Assembly: GCA_033763635.1 (NCBI GenBank)
Contig: JANRKG010000344.1
Coordinates: forward strand, 1 to 18,696
DNA: 18,696 nt
Source of the DNA: JANRKG01 sp033763635
GTDB lineage: Bacteria > Cyanobacteriota > Cyanobacteriia > GCF-001939115
Reading direction: 5' to 3'
Shown here: in pieces, positions 7,551-14,296 of the stretch
Layout of the letters: every line of letters starts with the position of its first letter
Position numbering within the stretch: position 1 is the stretch's first letter
Made by a program: the position numbers and the translations under genes
The notes under the pieces: generated by a model
The model's database searches: none
Told to the model about the DNA's origin: nothing
What the model saw: only the letters and a program-made list of their open reading frames with translations

Positions 7551-8111
7551 ATGACCAATGTATTGCAGGGGCGCAACCTCTATCTGATCGGCATGATGGG
7601 GGCGGGTAAAACTTCCGTAGGGCAAGTTTTGGCAAAGCGCCTGAATTATCGCTTTTACGATATGGATGTGCTGATTGAACGAGTCATGCAACAGCCCATC
7701 CGGCAAATTTTTAATGACTACGGGGAAGTTGCCTTTCGGCAGATTGAAAGCCAGGTAATGGCGGAGCTTTCCGCCTATACGAATGCGATCGTCGCGACCG
7801 GGGGCGGCATTGTCCTCAAACGCCAAAATTGGAGCTATTTGCATTACGGTATTGTAGTTTGGCTTGATGTACCGATCGAAGAACTGCAACGTCGCTTACA
7901 CAAGGACACCACTCGTCCCCTCTTACAGGACACCGATCCAGCCGTCAAGCTTCAGCAATTGTTCACTGAGCGACACCCCCTTTACGCCCAGGCGGATCTC
8001 CATGTCCCCTTTGTGGCAGGAGAATCCCCTGAACACATTGCCGATCGCCTGCTGGCAGAATTGCCGAAAATTTTGAAACCCGTTGCCCCTGAACCTAAGC
8101 CAAACCCGTGA
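7551..8111 (+). CDS. aroK: Shikimate kinase
   Basis: This enzyme phosphorylates shikimate at the 3-hydroxyl with ATP, the fifth step of chorismate synthesis, in the cytosol. The 186-residue protein has all the landmarks: Walker A GMMGAGKTS (14-22), DMD (37-39) and FRQIES (62-67) for shikimate binding, TGGG (83-86), the lid segment TTRPLL (120-125) and RHPLYAQAD (141-149). Its length is typical, with a short Pro-rich C-terminal tail (178-186). The ATG at 7551 follows the phosphatase stop by eight bases, with a weak AGTAGGA upstream, so translation is probably coupled to the phosphatase gene. argB follows after 41 bp. Confidence 0.96.
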   Translation: MTNVLQGRNLYLIGMMGAGKTSVGQVLAKRLNYRFYDMDVLIERVMQQPIRQIFNDYGEVAFRQIESQVMAELSAYTNAIVATGGGIVLKRQNWSYLHYGIVVWLDVPIEELQRRLHKDTTRPLLQDTDPAVKLQQLFTERHPLYAQADLHVPFVAGESPEHIADRLLAELPKILKPVAPEPKPNP

Positions 8112-8152
8112 TCCGCTAATGTCATCTTGCTACTGAGAAGGTTTGTATTTTT

Positions 8153-9049
8153 ATGGAAAACAACGATCGGGAATACATCCAGAAGGCCGAAGCAACCCGT
8201 GTGAAGGTACTCAGCGAGGCGCTTCCCTACATCCAACAGTTTGCGGGCCGCACCATTGTCGTGAAGTATGGGGGGGCGGCGATGAAAGACAGTTCCCTGA
8301 AGGAAAAGGTCATTCGGGATGTAGTGTTCCTGGCCTGTGTTGGGTTACGCCCCGTCGTCGTGCATGGGGGAGGTCCCGAAATCAATACCTGGCTCGATAA
8401 GCTGGGTATCGAACCCCAGTTTAAAGATGGGTTGCGGGTGACGGATGCCGCCACGATGGATGTGGTGGAAATGGTGTTAGTCGGTCGTGTCAATAAAGAA
8501 CTGGTCGCCCTCATTAACCAGGCGGGAGGTCGAGCCGTTGGGTTATGCGGGAAGGATGGCAACCTGATCACGGCCCGTCCAGAAGGCCGGGAAGGGATTG
8601 GGTTCGTTGGAGAAGTCAGCAGCGTCAACATCCAGTTACTCGATACCCTGGTAAAATCCGGCTACATTCCGATCGTCTCCAGCGTGGCAGCAGATGAGTC
8701 GGGCCAATCCTACAACATTAATGCGGATACCGTGGCAGGGGAACTGGCAGCGGCTCTTGGAGCCGAAAAGATGATTCTCCTAACCGACACTGCCGGAATT
8801 TTGGAAAATTACAAAGACCCCTCAACCCTGATCGCCAAGTTAGATATCCAGGATGCTCGTCGCTTAATCGAAACAGGAGTCGTCGCTGGGGGAATGATCC
8901 CCAAAGTGACCTGCTGTGTCCGATCGCTGGCTCAGGGAGTCCGCGCTGCCCATATTATCGATGGTCGCATCCCCCACGCCCTCTTGCTGGAGATCTTCAC
9001 CGACGCAGGGATTGGATCGATGCTGGTAGCGTCTGAGTATATTTCTTAA
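8153..9049 (+). CDS. argB: Acetylglutamate kinase
   Basis: It phosphorylates N-acetyl-L-glutamate, the controlling step of arginine synthesis in cyanobacteria. The 298-residue protein shows VKYGGAAMK (37-45), HGGGPEIN (71-78), the NINADTVAGE segment (188-197), LLTDTAGI (209-216), GGMIPK (246-251) and a C-terminal SMLV (289-292). The extra N-terminal helix before residue 34 (YIQKAEATRVKVLSEALPYI) is the mark of arginine-sensitive hexameric enzymes. In cyanobacteria these are relieved of arginine inhibition by the PII protein GlnB (established for the family; not shown here). GAGAAGG lies 11 bases before the ATG. It is last in the run after aroK and is followed by a large hairpin at 9053-9086. 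Confidence 0.97.
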   Translation: MENNDREYIQKAEATRVKVLSEALPYIQQFAGRTIVVKYGGAAMKDSSLKEKVIRDVVFLACVGLRPVVVHGGGPEINTWLDKLGIEPQFKDGLRVTDAATMDVVEMVLVGRVNKELVALINQAGGRAVGLCGKDGNLITARPEGREGIGFVGEVSSVNIQLLDTLVKSGYIPIVSSVAADESGQSYNINADTVAGELAAALGAEKMILLTDTAGILENYKDPSTLIAKLDIQDARRLIETGVVAGGMIPKVTCCVRSLAQGVRAAHIIDGRIPHALLLEIFTDAGIGSMLVASEYIS

Positions 9050-9052
9050 GGG

Positions 9053-9086
9053 ATGGGTCACGGGTCGGCTGTTACCCATGACCCAT
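9053..9086. terminator. Large hairpin between convergent genes
   Basis: Arms ATGGGTCACGGGT (9053-9065) and ACCCATGACCCAT (9074-9086) pair over 13 positions with one mismatch around an 8-base loop. It sits exactly between the stop of argB and the stop of the convergent secreted-protein gene, so it can act on both strands. There is no T tract, so it is either a non-canonical terminator or a dispersed palindromic repeat. Confidence 0.6.
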
Positions 9087-9089
9087 TCG

Positions 9090-9779
9090 CTAAAACAAAA
9101 CCTGGGTTGCACAAGCACCGGGGGCGTAGCAGATGTATTTACCCAACGGGGTACGCTCAGAGGACTCAATCAAGACTGAGTAGCCCTGAGGAGCGTAAAT
9201 CGTACCGATTCCTTGCACAAGCTGGAATTTAGCAGCACTTCCCAGGAGGGTCCAGGGTTGGCGATCGACTTGCACGTAGAAGGTATTCATCCCATTAACC
9301 GTTTCGGTGTAGGTGCGATAGCTCCGGTTTAAGTTATGAGCTTGCAAAAGGGCCACACCCTCAGACGTGAGGCCATTCGTGACCACAACCTGCGTTCCTG
9401 GATAGGCTGTGCCATAGCTGGAATTAATCACAGGAGAATTGATCACCGTCGGATTAATCAATGTTGAATTCACGACATTGGAATTAATCACGGTTGGATT
9501 CACAAGCGTTGAATTGTAAATCGTAGTGGGATAGCCTGAACCGTAGTAGTAAGGCCGGGGAACCGCAACGGGAATAAAGGGAGGTTCATTGGCCCGCAGG
9601 AGGGGGGCAACCGGAGCAACCGGGCCAACGGTTCCAGGAATATAGAGCCTTTGGGGAGTCGGGAAAGGACTCTGAATGATGATACGGACCTGAGCCTTGG
9701 CGGGTAAGGAGGTTCTTGACAATACGGCTCCCGTGACGATCGCACCCGCAACCATCCAGGTTCCTAAGCGTTTTTTCAT
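9090..9779 (-). CDS. Secreted hypothetical protein with five-residue repeats
   Basis: I do not recognise this family. From the ATG at 9779 the N-terminus is KKR followed by a hydrophobic stretch WMVAGAIVTGAVL and an AKA|Q site, a typical Sec signal peptide; the mature part would be exported. In the longer frame numbering from 9788, residues about 39-90 are Pro-rich. Residues 93-122 form six five-residue repeats with consensus [SP]-x-[VL]-[IV]-N. A C-terminal region (about 134-232) contains YRTYTETVNGMNTFYVQV and IYAPQGYSVLIES, which look like beta strands, plus two late cysteines (C220, C226). The start at 9779 is preferred because GGAGG lies nine bases upstream; it would directly abut the alternative ATG at 9788. 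It is convergent with argB and separated from it by the 9053 hairpin. Probably periplasmic or surface-located (inference). Confidence 0.8.
   Translation of the reverse strand: MKKRLGTWMVAGAIVTGAVLSRTSLPAKAQVRIIIQSPFPTPQRLYIPGTVGPVAPVAPLLRANEPPFIPVAVPRPYYYGSGYPTTIYNSTLVNPTVINSNVVNSTLINPTVINSPVINSSYGTAYPGTQVVVTNGLTSEGVALLQAHNLNRSYRTYTETVNGMNTFYVQVDRQPWTLLGSAAKFQLVQGIGTIYAPQGYSVLIESSERTPLGKYICYAPGACATQVLF
9423..9512 (-). repeat. Six tandem 15-bp units encoding [SP]x[VL][IV]N
   Basis: The encoded units are STLVN, PTVIN, SNVVN, STLIN, PTVIN and SPVIN. The five-residue period with a central Leu/Val resembles a short pentapeptide-repeat or beta-helix strip, although the consensus is not the classical A(D/N)LxX. 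Confidence 0.8.
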
Positions 9780-9941
9780 CTCAGCCATCCTCCTCCCGAA
9801 GGTGTCTTCAGAGTTTCTACGATGTTTCTACTATACTGATAGCCATTATGCGATCGCCTCACCCAGTTAGAGGCAAATCGTCCCTGTGAATCATGGCAGT
9901 TCCCTGGTTCTACGGGAGACTGAAATCATAGGACTAAAGTT

Positions 9942-9967
9942 CCTAATCAGGTATGCCCTGATTTAGG
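9942..9967. promoter_or_regulatory. Hairpin or operator upstream of the GTG start at 9996
   Basis: CCTAATCAGG (9942-9951) and CCTGATTTAGG (9957-9967) pair over ten positions with one bulged T around the loop TATGC. It ends 28 bases before the start codon, so it may be a 5' leader hairpin or a protein-binding site. It lies in the 207-bp (9789-9995) divergent intergenic region. Confidence 0.4.
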
Positions 9968-9995
9968 GATATAGAGAGGCGTTCTGGGAATCAGT

Positions 9996-10517
9996 GTGGA
10001 AGCAACAACATTAGAGATCGTCAAGGCGGAATATCAAGCAGGGCGGATCACCTTTGAACGGGGCTTATACCGCGAATCCGTACAACACCTGGAGAAAGCG
10101 AGTGCCCTGGTCTCCCGTCCCACTCGATTGGGCGGCGAGGTGCAACTGTGGCTCGTGACAGCCTACGAAGCAGCGGGTCAGCGCACGGAGGCGATCGACC
10201 TGTGCAAACAACTAACTCGTCATCCAGATATGCAAAGTCGGCAACAGGCCCGTCGCGTACTCTACATTCTGGAAGCGCCCCAACTCAGCACCCGCCCGGA
10301 ATGGTTGACGCAAATTCCAGACCTGACGAAATTGGAAGGAACGGAGCGCCCTGATTATACGGCTAGCGTTCCCAGAAAACCCCGCCCGCCCAAGCCGAAG
10401 CCCCAACCTGAACCAGAAGACCTGAGTAAAATCAACACCCAGGACAACCGTTTTATCTGGTTTGCCCTGGGTGCGGCGGTTTTAGTTTTAGGAGGAGTGG
10501 CCTGGTTTGGGATGTGA
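9996..10517 (+). CDS. Tail-anchored TPR-like protein, function unknown
   Basis: A 173-residue protein that I do not assign to a named family. Residues about 5-95 are helical, with TPR-like character (for example QAGRITFERGLYRESVQHLEKA and GEVQLWLVTAYEAAGQRTEAIDLCKQL). A linker follows, very rich in Pro and Lys (127-140). A single C-terminal membrane helix (about 153-171, FIWFALGAAVLVLGGVAWF) has almost nothing after it, so the helical part should face the cytoplasm as a tail-anchored protein. The start is GTG at 9996; a clear Shine-Dalgarno is not seen. It is convergent with the seven-helix protein gene, 25 bp stop to stop. A scaffold or protein-interaction role at the membrane is plausible but is inference. 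Confidence 0.82.
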   Translation: MEATTLEIVKAEYQAGRITFERGLYRESVQHLEKASALVSRPTRLGGEVQLWLVTAYEAAGQRTEAIDLCKQLTRHPDMQSRQQARRVLYILEAPQLSTRPEWLTQIPDLTKLEGTERPDYTASVPRKPRPPKPKPQPEPEDLSKINTQDNRFIWFALGAAVLVLGGVAWFGM

Positions 10518-10542
10518 TTTTGATTGATCCGATCGCGCTCCT

Positions 10543-11943
10543 CTAGGGGCGTGACATCCGCATTTCAATGGCAGAAGCCCCATACCAATTCCGGACAACT
10601 AACCACCCGACTGATAACAACCCTGCCAAACTGAGGGTCAGGCCGCTGTAGGGCACCAGCAGGCCCAGAACGGGCAGGGCAACTCCGGCGATCGTACAAA
10701 TCACTGCGGATAAAGACAGGGATCGCTCTTTTCCCAAACCCGCCGACATCACCATCAGAAACAGGGAAATTCCGCCCCAGGCAAGGCGGGCATCCATCAC
10801 TCGGCTCAGGTAGGTGAGCGCCAGGAGACAGGTGAAGAACAAACCCACTGCGATCGTCACATTGCGTAGGGTCAGGGGAACGGACAGGTACAGCAACAAC
10901 AGCCACCCAAGACACACCAGGGGAGCCAGCAGCAGCAGACGCGGCAAGATTCCAGTATTACGAATGGGTCCAATGGAGGTAAAGACTCCAAAGGGATTCA
11001 AAACAGAGACGTTTTCATTAAATTCCCAAATAAACACAGTGCCCCGGTTTTTAGCTTGGGTGCTACTGGGTACAATGCCACTCGCGAAATCTGCTTTGGG
11101 AAAATCAGCATGAACCGAGAGACGGAAGTTATTTAGTAGTTGACCATTGGAATTGTAGACCCAGCGAGGGCCACCCTGAGCTTGATAGGTGACTCGTAAA
11201 CTGGTAGCGGCTCCTGGCTCCAACTTCAAAGGAAACCCGTAATCTCCAGGATTGATGGGTTGAAGTTGCGCTCCGTCTCGCTCCACCTTAAAACTTTGAA
11301 GCAGGGAGTATCCCGCTGGAGGTTGTACCTCAAAAAAGAAAGTCTTGGCTTCCGAGAGGCGATTCACAACCGTAAAGTCGCCACTGAAATCTGATTTGTA
11401 GATTGTTCTTTCGGTCGCTGGATCGGTAGCCTGGTCTAACTTAACCTGAATCTGCGATCGGGCCAGGGTTAGGAACCGGGGCACTTTACGGGTGCGGGTC
11501 ACGGGCACAATTTTGCCATCTACCTGGGTATCATAGGTGTAGGGTTCCTCAATTTCATAGCGCACTTGGGGAGCCATTTGCTCTAACCGATCGCCCGCAA
11601 CGGTGGCAGTGACTTTGGCAATCCGAGCCTGTTCCCAATGGTGATACCGATTCGCCAGGGTTGAACTCACAAAGAAGCCTGCCGTCAGCAACACCAAGAT
11701 CAGCAGCGCATGGAGCAATCCTCGCAGTAGTTGGGAGTAGCGCCCGACCCATTCCTGCACAAAGCTGCGATCGTCGGAGTCGCGACGCAGGGCGAAACCA
11801 AACAGGGCGATCGCCAGCCCTAATAACCCGATCGCCAGGAAGACCAGCCACAGTAGGCTGAGCATCTGGGAACCGAGTTTCATTAGTTCATCGGGATGGG
11901 TTAAATCGGGCAGATTGGGAATTCCTTGAGCCGTTTGCAACAT
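10543..11943 (-). CDS. Seven-helix membrane protein with large extracytoplasmic domain
   Basis: A 466-residue integral membrane protein of unknown function. Membrane helices are likely at about 28-52, 76-96, 335-357, 361-379, 387-404, 410-430 and 433-451. Between helices 2 and 3 lies a soluble region of about 235 residues, rich in beta-type sequence (for example SDFSGDFTVVNRL and TFFFEVQPPAGYSLL). Counting helices places it on the extracytoplasmic side if the N-terminus is cytoplasmic. The layout (N-terminal helices, large beta domain, C-terminal helix bundle) resembles CreD-type inner membrane proteins, but I see no sequence motif that proves this. The ATG at 11943 has GGAGGAG eight bases upstream, a good start. 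It is divergent from ycf46 across 281 bp and convergent with the tail-anchored protein gene. Confidence 0.85.
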   Translation of the reverse strand: MLQTAQGIPNLPDLTHPDELMKLGSQMLSLLWLVFLAIGLLGLAIALFGFALRRDSDDRSFVQEWVGRYSQLLRGLLHALLILVLLTAGFFVSSTLANRYHHWEQARIAKVTATVAGDRLEQMAPQVRYEIEEPYTYDTQVDGKIVPVTRTRKVPRFLTLARSQIQVKLDQATDPATERTIYKSDFSGDFTVVNRLSEAKTFFFEVQPPAGYSLLQSFKVERDGAQLQPINPGDYGFPLKLEPGAATSLRVTYQAQGGPRWVYNSNGQLLNNFRLSVHADFPKADFASGIVPSSTQAKNRGTVFIWEFNENVSVLNPFGVFTSIGPIRNTGILPRLLLLAPLVCLGWLLLLYLSVPLTLRNVTIAVGLFFTCLLALTYLSRVMDARLAWGGISLFLMVMSAGLGKERSLSLSAVICTIAGVALPVLGLLVPYSGLTLSLAGLLSVGWLVVRNWYGASAIEMRMSRP

Positions 11944-12038
11944 CAGTGTCTCCTCCTCGCTGTAGGACTCTGACTACAGAAAAGTGAAAGAGAGTTCCTG
12001 GGTTTAAGGATTTACAAATCCATGAAGTAACAGTGACC

Positions 12039-12095
12039 GGGCTTCGACTTCGCTCAGCCCTCAACCGTTCGCGGGTTGAGCGCAATCGAAAACCC
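12039..12095. repeat. Inverted pair of REP-like palindromic elements
   Basis: Two copies of one element face each other. On the minus strand (12060 to 12039) it reads GGGCT-GAGCGAAGTCGA-AGCCC; on the plus strand (12073-12095) it reads GGGTT-GAGCGCAATCGAA-AACCC. Each is bounded by a self-complementary five-base end. The junction also forms a perfect seven-base stem (CTCAACC 12060-12066 with GGTTGAG 12074-12080). The GAGCGAAGTCGAA core is a common dispersed intergenic repeat in cyanobacteria. It lies in the 281-bp gap between divergent genes. Confidence 0.75.
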
Positions 12096-12125
12096 GATCC
12101 CACGTGCATCAAGTGAATCGGGTAA

Positions 12126-12153
12126 GAGGTAGAAGGCAGAAGGGAAAAGGGGA
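12126..12153. repeat. Purine-rich tract related to 3327-3361
   Basis: The segment contains AGGTAGAAGGCAGAAGGG and continues as purines to 12153. It shares the GGCAGAAG core with the tract upstream of the WD40 kinase. It lies 72 bp before the ycf46 start. Confidence 0.45.
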
Positions 12154-12224
12154 ACAATCCAGCATTCCGTTCGGGAGTGCGATAGAACTAAAGATGCAGG
12201 CTGTATCCCCTCGCCGCTATCGCC

Positions 12225-13847
12225 ATGAACACCCCCAAATCCGTTGCTCAGGGTTGGATGCCCCACAGTACCCATCCAGTCCTGGCTGAACAATTGCATC
12301 TGATGATTCGTGCCCGTTATCCCCTGCTCTACATTGTTTCGGTGGAGGAAGAACCTGTCGAACATCTGCTTCAGGAAGTGGCAGACAGTTTGCAACCCCA
12401 GCGAGACTTGCTGATCTGGGATATGGCGCGTGGCTGGCAGGATAACGGGAACGACAAGGGATCAATCATGGGTGCCCTCAGTCGGATTTTTCGGGCTGAT
12501 CCCCAAAAAGGCGCAATCTTTGTTTTGAAAGATCTGCACCCTTACCTCCGGATGCACTACCCCCACAACGATAAACATGCGCCTGTGGTACGCGAGTTGC
12601 GGAGTTTAGCGCAAGAGTTGAAGAAAACAGCCAAAACGCTGGTGCTGACCAGCCATACCCTGGAATTGCCACCCGAATTGATGGAAGAAGTGACGGTAGT
12701 GGACTTTGAACTGCCTGTTGTCTCTGAAATTGAGCAACTAATCACCCGTCTCGTGGTGCCTGAGGAACTCAAGCTCAGCGGGATCGCCCGTGAACAGCTC
12801 GTCAAAGCCTGTCAGGGCTTGAGCCGAGCCAGAATTCAGCGGATTTTAGCAAAAGCACTGGCAGCTAAACAACAGGTCGATGAATCAGACATTGATACCG
12901 TGCTGGAGGAGAAGCGACAGGCGATTCGGCAGACGGAGATTCTCGAATTTCTGAGAGTTCAGGAATCTCTTAAACAGGTAGGGGGTCTGGAAAACCTGAA
13001 GCAATGGGTCCAGATTCGGCGGGATGCCTTTACGGAAGAAGCCCGACGCTATGGAATCCCCAATCCAAAGGGGGTGTTGCTTGTGGGAATTCAGGGAACT
13101 GGGAAATCTCTATCTGCAAAAACGATCGCCCATGAGTGGCACGTTCCCCTGCTCCGGCTAGATTCGGGTCGGCTGTTTGGGGGCATCGTGGGAGAAAGTG
13201 AAAGTCGGGTTCGCCAGATGATCAAAGTGGCGGAAGCAATGGCTCCCTGCGTCCTCTGGATCGACGAAATCGACAAAGCTTTTGGAAATCTCTCCTCTGG
13301 GGCTGACGGAGATTCCGGGACCAGTCGGCGGGTATTCGGGACGTTGATTACCTGGATGCAGGAGAAAACAAGCCCAGTCTTTATTGTTGCAACGGCAAAC
13401 AATGTACAAATTCTTCCGGCGGAACTCCTGCGGAAGGGCCGCTTTGATGAAATTTTCTTTCTAAATCTCCCAACCGAACTGGAACGTCAGGATATTTTTC
13501 GCGTTCATCTCCAACGATGGCGACCGAGCCGTTTACGGGACTTCGACCTGCCCCTCCTGGCTAGCCTGACCACCAATTTCAGTGGAGCCGAAATCGAACA
13601 GGTGATCGTCGATGCCATGCACCGCGCCTTTTTTGAACGCACCCCCAGCGGTCAACGGCGAGATTTCACAACCAACGATATTCGGCAGGCGATCGAAGAA
13701 ACCGTTCCCCTGGCAATGATCGCCCGCGATCAGATTGCTAGCCTCAAAAGATGGGCCGCTGAAGCAGGTGCCCGGAGTGCGTCCAGCGATGTGCAACTCA
13801 TGGAAGAACTCCGTAAGTATGTGCCCTGGAGCGAGGCAGAGAATTGA
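12225..13847 (+). CDS. ycf46: Ycf46 AAA-type ATPase
   Basis: A 540-residue ATPase of the Ycf46 family, encoded in cyanobacteria and in red-lineage plastid genomes. The N-terminal half (about 20-240) begins with the family-type LHLMIRARYPLLYIVSVEEE and is a degenerate nucleotide-binding-like region. The C-terminal AAA module (about 250-500) is complete: Walker A GIQGTGKS (288-295), Walker B CVLWIDEIDKAF (342-353), sensor-1 ATANN (389-393), the RKGRFDE arginine-finger segment (403-409) and FSGAEIEQ (452-459). It probably acts as a hexameric remodelling ATPase in the cytosol. Work in Synechocystis has linked Ycf46 to photosynthesis and CO2 response, as I recall; nothing in the sequence tests that. 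No Shine-Dalgarno precedes ATG 12225; ATG at 12258 is an alternative. ycf35 follows after 74 bp, which supports joint function. Confidence 0.94.
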   Translation: MNTPKSVAQGWMPHSTHPVLAEQLHLMIRARYPLLYIVSVEEEPVEHLLQEVADSLQPQRDLLIWDMARGWQDNGNDKGSIMGALSRIFRADPQKGAIFVLKDLHPYLRMHYPHNDKHAPVVRELRSLAQELKKTAKTLVLTSHTLELPPELMEEVTVVDFELPVVSEIEQLITRLVVPEELKLSGIAREQLVKACQGLSRARIQRILAKALAAKQQVDESDIDTVLEEKRQAIRQTEILEFLRVQESLKQVGGLENLKQWVQIRRDAFTEEARRYGIPNPKGVLLVGIQGTGKSLSAKTIAHEWHVPLLRLDSGRLFGGIVGESESRVRQMIKVAEAMAPCVLWIDEIDKAFGNLSSGADGDSGTSRRVFGTLITWMQEKTSPVFIVATANNVQILPAELLRKGRFDEIFFLNLPTELERQDIFRVHLQRWRPSRLRDFDLPLLASLTTNFSGAEIEQVIVDAMHRAFFERTPSGQRRDFTTNDIRQAIEETVPLAMIARDQIASLKRWAAEAGARSASSDVQLMEELRKYVPWSEAEN

Positions 13848-13921
13848 GGGCGGGAGCCGAGTGCTGGTTCAGGTGGGACACGCTAGACTGAGAAAAGATT
13901 TTGACGGAGTTCAGGTTAACC

Positions 13922-14296
13922 ATGTCTCACTTCTCAACCATCAACGTGCAGGTCAAGAACGGAGAAATTTTGCATCAGGTGTTGAAAGAACTGGGTTATC
14001 AGGTCGAGAAGAATACGGAAGTGCGGGGCTATCGGGGCGATCGAACCCGTGCAGAATACGTGATCCGGCAGCAGAATGGGTACGACCTGGGCTTCCGTCA
14101 AAGTGGCGACACCTATGATCTAGTGGCGGACTTTTGGGGCGCGAATGTGGATCAGAGGTCTTTGGTAAGTACCATTACCCAGAAGTATGCCCACAAGACT
14201 TTACTGGCAGCAGTGGCAGAGCAAGGCTTTAACGTAGAGGAAGAAGAAGTGTTGCCTGATGGGACGGTGCGGGTGGTTGTTGGAAAGTGGGTTTAG
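13922..14296 (+). CDS. ycf35: Ycf35 (DUF1257) protein
   Basis: A small soluble protein of 124 residues, recognised by its N-terminus MSHFSTINVQVKNGEIL and by RAEYVIRQQNGYDLGFR in the middle. The family is conserved in cyanobacteria and plastid genomes; its function is unknown. I chose the ATG at 13922; a TTG at 13901 would add seven residues that the family does not have. It follows ycf46 on the same strand after 74 bp. In many cyanobacteria a DUF2997 gene and a ferredoxin gene follow ycf35; here the next gene is on the opposite strand. Its TAG stop overlaps the TAA stop of the convergent GUN4 gene. Confidence 0.93.
   Translation: MSHFSTINVQVKNGEILHQVLKELGYQVEKNTEVRGYRGDRTRAEYVIRQQNGYDLGFRQSGDTYDLVADFWGANVDQRSLVSTITQKYAHKTLLAAVAEQGFNVEEEEVLPDGTVRVVVGKWV

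Noticed and set aside
10536..10551. Small hairpin CGCTCC/GGGGCG as terminator between convergent genes
   Set aside because: Only six pairs with one G-T, overlaps a stop codon and has no T tract.
10543..11943. Assigning the seven-helix protein to CreD
   Set aside because: Only the topology is similar; no diagnostic motif was seen.
13901..13921. TTG extension of ycf35
   Set aside because: The family starts at MSHFST; the seven extra residues have no support and an ATG is available.
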